Positions 23,394 through 32,169 are shown, counted from the first letter of the stretch. The stretch: DNA of 37,157 bases from Streptomyces griseus (GCA_943330705.2 CALQIT020000023.1:1-37157); one strand, 5' to 3'. Translations and numbers: made by a program. The notes: generated from the sequence alone by a model not told the origin.

Positions 23394-24019
23394 AGAAGAT
23401 TTCAAAAAAACATTTCTTTATCGGTCTGGCAATGGCGATGCTGGCAGCCATAAGTCTGTGGCAAATATCTTCTGGAAATAGCCAAGCAACAAAGATTTTT
23501 CGTGGATTGGCCTCGATAGAGAATGAATTTCAGCCATTTTCCCTAGATTCGGTTGCCGAGCGTGACTTAGTTCGCGCCTTGAAGTTGCGAGTTTTGCAAA
23601 AATTAGTAGGCAAAAAGAATTCGCAAAATATCGAACTGTCGCTGGGTGCGTTTAGTCTGCATGGAAAAAATATCTGTCAGAAATACCCACAGCTTGAAGT
23701 TGAACTAAGCGCTGAAGGTGTTGTTGTTAGCGGTATGATCCCACATATTCTAATACAAGTGCCATGCCGCTACGAAGAGGGCAGTGAAGAGACCTCGGCA
23801 ATTGAAATCCCAATAGAACAGATCAAGAAGCTTCAGCCGATAGATCAAAAAATTGATCTTGCCGGCGGGGGTTTTGCTGAAATAAAAGGTCTTGATGATT
23901 TTTGGCCCGAGGATTGGTTGGTGGCGAAAATTAAATTGCAAGGTCTTGGGGCTGAAAAAAGTATTGAAATCGATAGTTACGAAATCAACTTTGTTAAAGG
24001 TCGACCTCTTCGTTTTTAG
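23390..24019 (+). CDS. Membrane-anchored protein of unknown function coupled to matrixin
   Basis: 209 residues. One N-terminal membrane segment or uncleaved signal (residues 8-28) follows a lysine-rich start. The rest is mixed alpha/beta with two conserved-looking cysteines (NICQKYPQLEV and VPCRYEEG) that may form a disulfide in the periplasm. No family recognised. The ATG overlaps the protease stop (TTATGA), so the proteins are made together; it may be a substrate, inhibitor or chaperone of the protease, which is only a guess. The 3' end overlaps the convergent channel gene by 26 bases. Confidence 0.7.
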   Translation: MKKISKKHFFIGLAMAMLAAISLWQISSGNSQATKIFRGLASIENEFQPFSLDSVAERDLVRALKLRVLQKLVGKKNSQNIELSLGAFSLHGKNICQKYPQLEVELSAEGVVVSGMIPHILIQVPCRYEEGSEETSAIEIPIEQIKKLQPIDQKIDLAGGGFAEIKGLDDFWPEDWLVAKIKLQGLGAEKSIEIDSYEINFVKGRPLRF

Positions 24020-24470
24020 CCATTGTATTCGGGATGATTTGCTGAAGCTGAAGTAAAATCTCTTCGTCTTGAATCGAATGCTTTTGCAGGCTGGTCAATT
24101 TATCTTCAAGGACTTTTAGCTCAGGATCTACAAATGTGCCAATGAACAGTGCCATATATGACCACAAAAAAACAGCACCACCGACCATCATAACCAGCAT
24201 GACGAGTTTGCCACCAAGAGTGATCGGATGAAGGCTGCTGGCTCCTACCGTCGTAACAAGTCCAACCGCCCAAATTAGGCAGTCGATGAACTCGGTAGCT
24301 GACGGATTGGTTGGACTTTCAAAATAGTTGATTAGCCAGGTACCCAGTAAGACAAAGCCATTTCCAAAAATCGAAAGAATCCAAAAAAGCGGAGTTTGAA
24401 TCAGAGTGCTAATTCGTCCAATTGCAATTCGCGCTTGCAGTAATTTAGAAATTCCGCCACGAAGAATCAT
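23994..24470 (-). CDS. Two-helix ion channel with non-canonical selectivity filter
   Basis: 158 residues. Two hydrophobic segments (about 28-50 and 86-113) flank a pore loop: FIDCLIWAVGLVTTVGASSLHPITLGGKL. The frame matches the K+-channel pore (TTVGYGDxxPxTxxGxL), but the filter TVGYGD reads TVGASS (residues 74-79). The C-terminal part (about 115-158) is a charged amphipathic helix, probably a tetramerising coiled coil. It should form a cation channel whose selectivity may be altered. It is the third gene after a CBS-pair protein and a small exported protein, in one operon. Confidence 0.8.
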   Translation of the reverse strand: MILRGGISKLLQARIAIGRISTLIQTPLFWILSIFGNGFVLLGTWLINYFESPTNPSATEFIDCLIWAVGLVTTVGASSLHPITLGGKLVMLVMMVGGAVFLWSYMALFIGTFVDPELKVLEDKLTSLQKHSIQDEEILLQLQQIIPNTMAKNEEVDL

Positions 24471-24490
24471 AAACTGCCTTCGGTAGATTT

Positions 24491-24862
24491 TTACGGTGAG
24501 GACTTCATGCGAAGTTGGTCAACGCGCCCGTCTTCAGCATGAATCTTAAGTTGAAAATCTGAAAGAGTTTTTTCACTGAATAAAAAAACTTTATTTTTGC
24601 GTCTTAAGATGAAGGACTGTTTACCTCCAGGGTCTTCTGTAATCAGCTCCAACTTAAGTCGATCCACTTTGATTTTTAACGCATCTTTGCCAACCACGTA
24701 AAACGTCGCTTCTTTATTTCCAGGTACGAATTTTACCGAAAACAGGGAGCCCTCAACAAACTGCCCAGGCCTTAAATCCACCGGTGGCATGCCAAAATGG
24801 GGCTCGGTAAAGCCGTGCTCAAAAAAAAGAAACGAAAGAAAAAATATCGCGCAAATTCGCAT
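24491..24862 (-). CDS. Small exported protein of unknown function
   Basis: 123 residues. A signal peptide (1-19, FFLSFLFFEHGFT) precedes a beta-rich mature domain (PPVDLRPGQFVEGSLFSVKFVPG, RLKLELITEDPGGKQSFILRR) with no recognised motif. It starts two bases after the stop of the CBS gene and ends 21 bases before the ion channel gene, so all three are co-transcribed. It may act at the periplasmic face of the channel, but nothing in the sequence proves this. Confidence 0.7.
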   Translation of the reverse strand: MRICAIFFLSFLFFEHGFTEPHFGMPPVDLRPGQFVEGSLFSVKFVPGNKEATFYVVGKDALKIKVDRLKLELITEDPGGKQSFILRRKNKVFLFSEKTLSDFQLKIHAEDGRVDQLRMKSSP

Positions 24863-24863
24863 T

Positions 24864-25328
24864 CTATATTCCCATTATTGAAAGGTCATGAGCCAACTTT
24901 CCGATGGTATGCAGATTCGTATCTGAAATCAATTCGCTTTCTTCAGGTTCGTCCCGAAGTTTGTGTGCAAGAAACCACAGCATATCGTCAGTTGTTACGA
25001 TTCCGACGATGTCTTCCTGCTCATCGATCACCAGCAAAGACGAAATTTTAAGTTCTAGCATTTTTAAAATTGCGCTTCGAATCGGAGTATTCTGATTCAT
25101 ATTTTGCACGGTCGCACTCATAACAAACTCAACCGGAATTGCCTCGGGCCTGCTCAGATTGGATACGTCGCGCAGCGAAAGAACACCGACAATGTCGTCT
25201 AACTCGTCGACGACAGGCAAGTGACGGATGCGCAAATCTTGCATCTTTTTATGCGCTTTAAACGCCGATGATCCCATTTGAATGGTGACAAGTTTTCTAG
25301 TCATTATATCTTTAACAGGAACTGTCAT
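24864..25328 (-). CDS. CBS-domain pair protein
   Basis: 154 residues with two CBS domains: residues 5-60 (VKDIMTRKLVTIQMGSSAFKAHKKM, HLPVVDELDDIVGVLSLRDVS) and 66-125 (VMSATVQNMNQNTPIRSAILKMLE, SLLVIDEQEDIVGIVTTDDML). CBS pairs bind adenosine nucleotides and control associated enzymes, transporters or channels. As first gene of an operon with a two-helix ion channel it could report energy state to the channel. The start has GGGGGT upstream, close to the CATATG. Confidence 0.87.
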   Translation of the reverse strand: MTVPVKDIMTRKLVTIQMGSSAFKAHKKMQDLRIRHLPVVDELDDIVGVLSLRDVSNLSRPEAIPVEFVMSATVQNMNQNTPIRSAILKMLELKISSLLVIDEQEDIVGIVTTDDMLWFLAHKLRDEPEESELISDTNLHTIGKLAHDLSIMGI

Positions 25329-25796
25329 ATGACCCCCATGGATTGAGTTGTTTTTTCTCGTATCACTATTGGATAGCCTGCAAAGGCCAAGCCACCATAC
25401 ACTGATTTGACCTGGCCTTTTGTTTGACAGAAGTTCTGGCAGACAAAAAATTGAATCACAGTTTTTTTGTTGCGTTAGCTTAGAAAATTCTGAAATTCTG
25501 AAATGGTTTATCAGCGGTTTATTTTTTGGGGCGCTGGGAATTGAAGAATGGCGCTTCCAGAAATGACTCGAATTTCTTTAGCGAGGGACAAAATGTCCCA
25601 GTAAATCCCTTGATTGAAAAACAATAGAACCCTATATTTGACGACGTATCGACAGTCATCTTGGCAGTGACCTTTTGGCGACGAATCGTTGGCATCGCAA
25701 CGCGGCCATGAATAGCAAACGACTAGATAGGAAATCCATAAAAGATCAATTGAAAATTTTCAGAAGATCCAGGCTGGAATCAGCCCTATCTGAACC
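25329..25796. other. 468-bp intergenic region
   Basis: No convincing gene. Contains the tandem AATTCTGA repeat (about 25488-25504), a perfect palindrome GGGACA-AAA-TGTCCC (25585-25599), and a minus-strand 46-codon ORF (25659 down to 25519) without ribosome binding site. A plus-strand ORF from 25675 is antisense to the GLUG gene and lacks support. Confidence 0.5.
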
Positions 25797-26927
25797 TTAT
25801 TCAGCGTCGTTGCCAGAGGTAATCAGGGCTGGATACTTGCGCGCATTAAATATCCAAGTGGTCCGCAGCCAGGTGCTTGGGAATGAGGATTGCAGCTTCA
25901 TTTCCTTGGTTGCAAGTCCTTTGCCGCCAGCGCTGGATTCAGATTTGGATGTTTGCAAGTCCCAAAAACTATCTGTAATTGAGGAATCCCACCCTTGCCC
26001 GACAAGTCCCCCTGAAGCTGATCCTCCCGCAAGAACTCGGCCGGTAGAATATGAATTCAAAATTTTACTTTTTGAAAGTAAGCCAATTAGCCCGCCAGAT
26101 ATATGTTGACCTTGAACACTTGCCGTCGAAAATGAATCTGAAACCTGGGACGCATAGACGTCACCGGCCAGTCCTCCTGCCTGAGATGATCCAAATATTT
26201 TTCCGGCGCTTGAGGATCTTGCAATTTTAGTCAGGTAGCCTGAATTGCTAATCAGAGCCGATGCACGACCCACGATACCCCCTGCAGACTGGCCGGAGAC
26301 CGATCCTGATTTCATAGTCGCGTAGGTAATCGTGCCACCCATTGCCAGATGGCCAACAATTCCTCCAGCCGAATCCGAACCCTCAATCGCGCCACTGAAG
26401 GTGTTTTTCGAATAAGTTCCAAATCCATAGCCAACGATTCCACCGGCATCGGCTCCAGAAATTTTGCCCTGAACAGTGCAGTTCGAAATAGTGACTTGGT
26501 CCTCACTGTATCCGGCGACTGCCCCGACAGCACCCGAAGCCTTAAGTTGAATTGCCTTCATTTTTACATTTCGAATCGTCGCCCCTCGGGCGACCACGGC
26601 AAAAAGTCCGACGTCCTTTGCTGTAATATCATCAAAGGACCAATTACTAATAGTATTCCCATTGCCATCAAAGTGGCCACTAAATGTACTTTGCGATGAA
26701 CCTATGGGAAGAAATTTTTTATTTTTCAAATTGATGTTTGAATTGAGCTTGAATGACCCCTTTAAAAAATTTCGAACCTGGTCAAGTTCAAGCACTGAGC
26801 AAATCAAAAAAGGATTTTCTGGATTTCCATCCCCGCCACAAAAAGCAAGGGCCGATCTTGGCGTGGCGCAAAGTAACGAAACTAGGACGGAAAGAAAAAA
26901 CCTGTAGCTCAAATTTTTTAACTTCAT
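25797..26927 (-). CDS. Exported GLUG-repeat beta-helix protein
   Basis: 376 residues from the ATG at 26927, chosen for the GGAGG site just upstream and the signal peptide that then begins the protein (1-28, ending RSALA). The mature part is repetitive with six or so GLUG-type turns: AGGIVGYG, AGGIVGHLA, AGGIVGRAS, AGGLAGDV, SGGLIGLL, SGGLVGQG, each about 30 residues apart, ending in the DSFWDLQTSKSESSAGGKGL segment common to GLUG proteins. These proteins form beta-helices and are often adhesins or surface enzymes. There is no anchor domain, so it may be secreted or periplasmic. Single gene. Confidence 0.85.
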   Translation of the reverse strand: MKLKNLSYRFFLSVLVSLLCATPRSALAFCGGDGNPENPFLICSVLELDQVRNFLKGSFKLNSNINLKNKKFLPIGSSQSTFSGHFDGNGNTISNWSFDDITAKDVGLFAVVARGATIRNVKMKAIQLKASGAVGAVAGYSEDQVTISNCTVQGKISGADAGGIVGYGFGTYSKNTFSGAIEGSDSAGGIVGHLAMGGTITYATMKSGSVSGQSAGGIVGRASALISNSGYLTKIARSSSAGKIFGSSQAGGLAGDVYASQVSDSFSTASVQGQHISGGLIGLLSKSKILNSYSTGRVLAGGSASGGLVGQGWDSSITDSFWDLQTSKSESSAGGKGLATKEMKLQSSFPSTWLRTTWIFNARKYPALITSGNDAE

Positions 26928-27147
26928 CGTATCCTCCAAAGCGTTTAATCTCACTGTCACCTAGCAAAGCCCTGTGACCCTATGGTCTGGGCGCTTGTGC
27001 TAAGTCGACTGGATAAATAGAGCAGTTTTTTTGCGATTGTGCATATGTTTTAGTGACGCCTGGACCTTTGTAGGAGGCCTCTTCCCGGCCTTTTGCTTTG
27101 CAAAAATAGCTATCGCCGATTCGTCTAAATGCCGATCTATCGAGGGC

Positions 27148-28473
27148 ATGTGCAAAAACTTACTAATTCTGTTTTGTTTAACTTGGACAGGCTGTCAAAC
27201 AAGCCCGCATCGCACCATAGCCCAGATAACTGCGGGCATGGACCTTACAGAGTCCAGAGGACTTCGCCACAGAGTATTGGTCAGTCCAGCAGAAGTGCGC
27301 TTGCAGAGCTCCAAACAGATTGCGCGCTCGATAGTTTCAAGACTAAAAGGCAATACGCAAGTAAATTCAAATATTGAATCTGAAGACGAAGCGGCTGGCC
27401 TTCCTGAGGTAATAATGATGATGAACTCTGCCTATTTGAACTCGGTCATTAGATTTGGTTTCTTAAATCAGCATCAAACCTCAAACAGTATTGTCTTGAA
27501 TCAGCTCCACAGAATAAAAGTTGAACAAACGAATTCGCTTTCTGTTTTTCCATACGCGCAAAAGATTCTAGAAGTTTTACCAAAATACGGGATTGTAAAC
27601 ATAAAGGGCCGCGGGCGGGGCGGAGGCGTGTTGCCCCATCCCTACGGAGATTTAGCAGTTGTTTTCAAAAAATCCATACTCGCATCGACCACCTTTTCAT
27701 ATAGCGATAGTTTGGTTGCCCCTCAGCAGCTATTGCCGGCGCGAAGTTTGACGAAGGATCTTTCGCCATTCAAGTGTATCAATTATTGTGAGGCTCAGAT
27801 TTGGGGCAGGTTAGATTTGACTGATGTTGCGTATTTCATGATAGCAAAGGGCACCGAGCCTTCCCCTGAACTAAAACAACTGGGTCTTCCAATTCACATT
27901 TATTGGGATAGCGACCGTGACGATCAGACCGCTCGATTTGAATCTCAGGAACTGATCCTAGGCAGTTTTTTGAAAGCTTCTTTGCCCGCAGAAAGTTTAA
28001 CGCCCGAAACACTGGCAAATGCGATTCGTTTGGAGAAAGACGCGGTTAGCAGAACTGTTCTTGAGGGCCAGTATATAGCGTCGCAAACCACTGACACTTT
28101 GCTTGCGTGGATCGCTACCGATCTCAAGCGGCAATCTAAGAAGGTCGAAGAGGGGCAATCTGTGATGACACCCTTGCAACGCTATGTCGGTGAACTTTCG
28201 GCTCGTGAGAAATCTGATAAGGTAATTGCTGTTCTCAAGGGACTTCTTAAGAACCGGGATTTTTACATTGCTGCACAAGCAGTCATTGGTTTGAGCGAGC
28301 TAGAAAACGACGAGTTTAAAGCTATTCTGAAAGTCGCACTGAAAAATCCGTCAATTCAAGAAATTGTCGCAGGTATTGCGGTGGACTATTTGGACGACCG
28401 CGAAATTAAAAATATATTTTGCGCAATTTCTGCGAAATGGATTGCCCAGCTACGTTCTGAAGTCTGCCACTAA
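27148..28473 (+). CDS. Lipoprotein of unknown function with HEAT-like C-terminus
   Basis: 441 residues from the ATG at 27148, taken because a lipoprotein-like signal (ILFCLTWTGC, Cys16) then starts the protein; the frame is open to 27031. The ribosome site GAGGG is unusually close. The middle region (about 165-235) has YGDLAVVFKKSILASTTFSYSDS followed by CEAQIWGRLDLTDVAYFMI, an arrangement that recalls ADP-ribosyltransferase-like folds (a T/S-rich strand, then a Glu/Gln strand) or DUF3626, but I cannot confirm this. The C-terminus (about 365-430) resembles HEAT repeats (VIAVLKGLLKNRDFYIAAQAVIGL). Likely an envelope protein; role unknown. Confidence 0.7.
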   Translation: MCKNLLILFCLTWTGCQTSPHRTIAQITAGMDLTESRGLRHRVLVSPAEVRLQSSKQIARSIVSRLKGNTQVNSNIESEDEAAGLPEVIMMMNSAYLNSVIRFGFLNQHQTSNSIVLNQLHRIKVEQTNSLSVFPYAQKILEVLPKYGIVNIKGRGRGGGVLPHPYGDLAVVFKKSILASTTFSYSDSLVAPQQLLPARSLTKDLSPFKCINYCEAQIWGRLDLTDVAYFMIAKGTEPSPELKQLGLPIHIYWDSDRDDQTARFESQELILGSFLKASLPAESLTPETLANAIRLEKDAVSRTVLEGQYIASQTTDTLLAWIATDLKRQSKKVEEGQSVMTPLQRYVGELSAREKSDKVIAVLKGLLKNRDFYIAAQAVIGLSELENDEFKAILKVALKNPSIQEIVAGIAVDYLDDREIKNIFCAISAKWIAQLRSEVCH

Positions 28474-28487
28474 ATTCTACCAGAGAG

Positions 28488-28503
28488 GCAACCCCTAGGT
28501 TGC
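28488..28503. terminator. Hairpin between convergent genes
   Basis: Perfect 6-bp stem GCAACC-CCTA-GGTTGC located 15 bases after the lipoprotein stop and before the nitroreductase remnant. No U-tract. Confidence 0.4.
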
Positions 28504-28518
28504 ATTTACACCAACACT

Positions 28519-28890
28519 TTAGATTTTAAAGAAGACTTCACTTTTAGGAACACGAAATTGTTCACCCCAAATGCCCTTTTGGTCCCGTTCGCCGACAGAG
28601 ATGACCATCACCACGCGGCTGCACATGGGCGCATTTAATAGTTTTTTCACACGGGTCTCGTCAAACCCTTCCATCGGGCAGCTATCATATTTTTGTGCGG
28701 CAATGGCAATCATAAAGTTTTGGCAAGCCAAGGCCGCAGACTTGATTGATACTTCACTCAAATCGCGAGGCGACCACGGATGCCGAGTGATGGGTCGAAA
28801 AAGTCCAACGCATTGTATGATTAACCATTTTAGCTGCAAAAGCTTCCATGGTTTTGAACCCACCTTTTGTGGCGAATAGGAGTTTGTTCA
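28519..28890 (-). pseudogene. Nitroreductase remnant (5' truncated and frameshifted)
   Basis: The frame ending at 28519 encodes a clear C-terminal nitroreductase part: VGLFRPITRHPWSPRDLSE, SIKSAALACQNFMIAIAAQ, YDSCPMEGFDE and ISVGERDQKGIWG. Upstream of about 28810 the matching sequence continues in another frame (KLLFATKGGF and EAFAAKMVNHTM, read from about 28893 to 28815), so there is a frameshift near 28810-28818. The first 100 or so residues, with the FMN-binding Arg-rich start, are missing; the remnant begins within the 3' end of ahpF. It cannot make a working enzyme. Confidence 0.75.
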
Positions 28891-30462
28891 GTTTGCAAGC
28901 ATTCGATCTTCAAAGGCCGACAGTGCGGCTTTAGCGCCTTCACCCATAGCGATAATGATTTGTTTGAAGGGTGTCGTCGTAACATCTCCGGCCGCGTAGA
29001 TACCAGAGGCAGAGGTATGGCCTTTATAATCCACAATCACTTCACCAAATTTTGTCAGTTCGACGACACCTTTTAAGAATTGCGATTGGGGTAATAAACC
29101 AATTTGAATAAAGACGCCGTCCAATTGAAGTTCCTTCGTCGTATCAGAGGTTCGATCTTTATACTCCAGGCTATGCATTTTCTGGCCGTCGCCTTTGAAC
29201 TGAGTCGTTTGAGCATGCGTAATAATACTTACGTTTTTTAGACTTTTTAGCTTATCCACAAGTATTTGGTCCGCTTTTAAAGTGTCATTGAATTCGAGCA
29301 GCACGATTTCACCGACAATGCCTGATAAATCAATGGCTGCTTCTACCCCTGAATTACCACCACCGACCACCGCCACTTTTTTGCCTTTGTAAAAGGGGCC
29401 GTCACAATGGGGACAAAAAGCGACGCCGCGCCCAAGATATTGTTTCTCGCCGGGTACATTTAGCTCCTTCCATTTTGCGCCGGTGGCAACAATCACAGAG
29501 TGGGCAGTAATATATTCGCCACTTTCTAAAAGAATTTTTTTAATTTTAGGATCGCTTTCGCGGTCAATGGTCTTTACCCGCCGATGTTCGAAAATTTGAA
29601 TCGGATAGGCACTGACGTGCTGTTGCAACTGCGCTGTCAGTTGTGGACCCTCAGTATAAGGAACCGAAATTAGGTTTTCAATGCCCTTTGTCTCTTGCAC
29701 TTGCCCACCAAATTTTTCAGCAAGTAAGGCTGTTTTTTGGCCCTTTCGGACACTATAGATTGCCGAAGCGGCCCCGGCCGGTCCTCCGCCAATGACCACC
29801 ACATCAAAATGGCCCAAATTCAATTCAACAACTTGGCTGTCAGAATCGGAAACACCAAATGTTTTTTCCATCAGCGTAATCAAATCAAGCAAGGTAATCC
29901 GACCGGAATTAATTAGTTTGTTATTGGCCACGATACTTGGAACACCTTGAATACCCAGTTTTTCGATTTCGTCTTGAGCATAACCACCATCAATCATTTC
30001 ATGGCGAAAGTACTTGTGCGTAAGGGCCATTTGATTCAGGGCCTGGACAACATCAGGGCAGTTTTCGCAGGACAGGGAGATATAGGTTTTAATGTGAATA
30101 GGGCCCTTTAATTTCTTAATGCGATTTAAGATCAGCTGGTCAGGCCATTTTCCTTTTCCATCCGTATTTAGAATGGCTAAAATCAAAGAGCTGAACTCAT
30201 GTCCGCCGGGAATTCCTTTAAAGGTAACGCCAGTGCGTTCATCATTTTTAAATAATTCAAACTGCGGGAAGGGCGCCTGCTTGCCATCATCAGGAGCCCC
30301 TAGTCGTGCTGTCACTTTCTCTGAACAAGAGGCCACGTCAATTAACATGGCCTCCAATTCATTTTGATCCGTGTGAAAAGAAGGGGAGTATACCAGATCA
30401 ATTTTATTTTCCAGGGGCGAAAATACTGTCCTCAATTGGTTTATTAAGTCTTGATCAAGCAT
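28888..30462 (-). CDS. ahpF: Alkyl hydroperoxide reductase subunit F
   Basis: 524 residues, the usual AhpF length (E. coli 521), with AAGGAGAA before the ATG. The N-terminal double thioredoxin fold holds CENC (Cys132, Cys135), the FAD domain [10 protein letters not shown] (about 226-235), the NAD(P)H domain [12 protein letters not shown], the reductase dithiol CPHCDG (Cys350, Cys353), and [12 protein letters not shown] at the C-terminus. It passes electrons from NADH through both dithiols to AhpC. It follows ahpC by 37 bases; the spacer contains a run of nine A/T base pairs (30477-30485). Confidence 0.96.
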   Translation of the reverse strand: MLDQDLINQLRTVFSPLENKIDLVYSPSFHTDQNELEAMLIDVASCSEKVTARLGAPDDGKQAPFPQFELFKNDERTGVTFKGIPGGHEFSSLILAILNTDGKGKWPDQLILNRIKKLKGPIHIKTYISLSCENCPDVVQALNQMALTHKYFRHEMIDGGYAQDEIEKLGIQGVPSIVANNKLINSGRITLLDLITLMEKTFGVSDSDSQVVELNLGHFDVVVIGGGPAGAASAIYSVRKGQKTALLAEKFGGQVQETKGIENLISVPYTEGPQLTAQLQQHVSAYPIQIFEHRRVKTIDRESDPKIKKILLESGEYITAHSVIVATGAKWKELNVPGEKQYLGRGVAFCPHCDGPFYKGKKVAVVGGGNSGVEAAIDLSGIVGEIVLLEFNDTLKADQILVDKLKSLKNVSIITHAQTTQFKGDGQKMHSLEYKDRTSDTTKELQLDGVFIQIGLLPQSQFLKGVVELTKFGEVIVDYKGHTSASGIYAAGDVTTTPFKQIIIAMGEGAKAALSAFEDRMLAN

Positions 30463-30499
30463 AGGTTCTCCTTTTCAAAAAAAAAGCAAGAGTGAATTA

Positions 30500-31066
30500 T
30501 TAAATTTTCCCAACAAGATCTAGACCTGGCTTTAATGTTTTCTCACCTGGACGCCATTTTGCGGGACATACTTCACCCGGGTGTGTTGCAATAAACTGGG
30601 CCGCTTGAACTTTGCGAACCAATTCATCTGCATTTCGACCAATCCCGTTGTCTTGAACTTCTGCCAACTTAATTCGACCTTCTGGATCGACTAAGAAAGT
30701 TCCGCGGTAGGCAAGGCCTTCTTCTTCGATATGCACACCAAAGGCGCGCGAGAGATTTCCGGTGGGGTCAGCAAGCATTGGATAATTGATCTTTTTGATG
30801 GTTTCCGAAGCATCGTGCCAGGCTTTATGGGTAAAGTGGGTATCCGTGCTAACTGAATAAACTTCGACACCCATTTTTTGTAGGGCTGGATATTTATCCG
30901 CCAGATCCCCCAATTCTGTTGGGCAAACAAATGTAAAATCAGCTGGGTAAAAGAAGAAGATGGACCATTTCCCCTTTAGATCATTCTGAGATACCGTTTT
31001 GAAAGCGTTGTTGTGGTAAGCCTGTAGCTTAAAGTCAGGCAACTTCGTGTTAATAAGTGTCTGCAT
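30500..31066 (-). CDS. ahpC: Alkyl hydroperoxide reductase subunit C (2-Cys peroxiredoxin)
   Basis: 188 residues. Peroxidatic Cys48 lies in FTFVCPTELG and the resolving Cys167 in HPGEVCPAKW, so it is a typical 2-Cys AhpC (187 residues in E. coli). It reduces hydrogen peroxide, organic peroxides and peroxynitrite with AhpF as reductant. The ribosome site AAAGGAG lies before the ATG. Upstream on the minus strand TTGAAC and TACTAG (16-base spacer, + coordinates 31101-31128) form a likely promoter. The divergent oxyR gene and the operator between the two indicate peroxide control. Confidence 0.96.
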   Translation of the reverse strand: MQTLINTKLPDFKLQAYHNNAFKTVSQNDLKGKWSIFFFYPADFTFVCPTELGDLADKYPALQKMGVEVYSVSTDTHFTHKAWHDASETIKKINYPMLADPTGNLSRAFGVHIEEEGLAYRGTFLVDPEGRIKLAEVQDNGIGRNADELVRKVQAAQFIATHPGEVCPAKWRPGEKTLKPGLDLVGKI

Positions 31067-31100
31067 AATTTCTCCTTTGTTGTTGTGTTGGTTGTTACGT

Positions 31101-31128
31101 CTAGTATTTATTGCGTCTTTGCGTTCAA
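31101..31128 (-). promoter_or_regulatory. Putative ahpC promoter
   Basis: Read on the minus strand: TTGAAC (31128-31123), 16-base spacer, TACTAG (31106-31101), about 35 bases before the ahpC start. Confidence 0.4.
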
Positions 31129-31181
31129 CTAGATATTCGGTGTTCTGGCTATGATTGTAAAATCGATAATATTAATATGTT

Positions 31182-31198
31182 GATAGATAAAATCTATC
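31182..31198. promoter_or_regulatory. OxyR-box (operator)
   Basis: Perfect palindrome GATAGATAAAATCTATC. Its core ATAGATAAAATCTAT (31183-31197) matches the OxyR half-operator consensus ATAGntnnnanCTAT at every fixed position. It is 18 bases upstream of the chosen oxyR start, suggesting autoregulation. No second half-operator at the 7-base offset is obvious. Confidence 0.7.
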
Positions 31199-31215
31199 GT
31201 GATAAGCTAGGCTTT

Positions 31216-32169
31216 ATGTCGACAAGAATCAATTTCTCTCTGACTCAGATGGAATACGTATTGGCTGTGCGCAAATTTGGACATTTTGCCAAGGCCGCCG
31301 AGGCGTGTCATGTGACGCAACCGACACTTAGCATGCAGCTTCAAAAACTTGAAGATGATCTCGGTGTCATTCTTTTTGATCGAAGTAAAAAACCCGTCTT
31401 GCTGACCGAAGCGGGTAAAGCATTGATTGATCAATTTAAAACGATCCTTTTTGAATCAAAGAAAATCGAGTCCATTATTACGAATTTTCATGGCGCAGAA
31501 ATCCAAGGCCAGCTCACGATTGGGATTATACCTACTATTGCCCCCTACCTATTGCCTTCTGTTTTAAAAGAGTTCGAAAGTAAATCGCTGCCTGTAGAAT
31601 TAAAGATTTTGGAATTGCAAACCCACCAAATTGTTGATGCTTTAAATAATGATGAGATTGACGTGGGAATTTTGGCCCTGCCCTTGAAAATCGATAAACT
31701 CATTGAAAGAGCCTTATACTTCGAGCCCTTTTCGGTTATTTTTAAAAAGGGTCACGAAATTGGCAAAAATAAAAAAATTAGACAAAGCCAATTGAAGTCC
31801 GATGAAATCTGGTTACTTCAAGAGGGGCATTGCTTTAGAAATCAAACCCTAGAAATTTGTTCGACGAAATTGGGTAAGGGGAAAAGAAAATTTGAATTTG
31901 AAAGCGGAAGCCTAGAAACACTTAAGAATTTAGTCAGCGAATACGGGGGTTATACCCTAATGCCCAAAATGGCGACCAAAGAGCTTAGCAACAAAGTTGA
32001 TTTGATTGAGTTTGATAAACCGATACCAGCCCGAAAGATTGGCTTGGTCTATCGCCGAGAGCATCACAAAAGCGAATTGATTGAATTATTGTCCGCGATG
32101 GTCCTGCAAGCGATCCCAGAAGAAATTCGTCAGATAAAACAAAAAGATTTGGATGTGGTGCCGATCTAA
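31216..32169 (+). CDS. oxyR: LysR-family peroxide sensor OxyR
   Basis: 317 residues from the ATG at 31216; the frame is open to 31111, but an earlier start (e.g. 31177) would put the palindromic operator inside the gene. The helix-turn-helix is typical (FAKAAEACHVTQPTLSMQLQKLEDDLG). The redox pair is present with E. coli spacing: Cys206 and Cys215 in EGHCFRNQTLEIC (E. coli Cys199/Cys208). Oxidation by peroxide forms the disulfide and switches on defence genes. It is divergent from ahpC-ahpF, its expected targets. Confidence 0.94.
   Translation: MSTRINFSLTQMEYVLAVRKFGHFAKAAEACHVTQPTLSMQLQKLEDDLGVILFDRSKKPVLLTEAGKALIDQFKTILFESKKIESIITNFHGAEIQGQLTIGIIPTIAPYLLPSVLKEFESKSLPVELKILELQTHQIVDALNNDEIDVGILALPLKIDKLIERALYFEPFSVIFKKGHEIGKNKKIRQSQLKSDEIWLLQEGHCFRNQTLEICSTKLGKGKRKFEFESGSLETLKNLVSEYGGYTLMPKMATKELSNKVDLIEFDKPIPARKIGLVYRREHHKSELIELLSAMVLQAIPEEIRQIKQKDLDVVPI

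Noticed and set aside
25519-25659. 46-codon minus-strand ORF in the gene desert
   Set aside because: Cys/Phe-rich peptide without ribosome binding site or known family; most likely chance.
25675-26109. 144-codon plus-strand ORF
   Set aside because: Mostly antisense to the clearly coding GLUG-repeat gene; low-complexity Pro/Ser content, no domain, no ribosome binding site.
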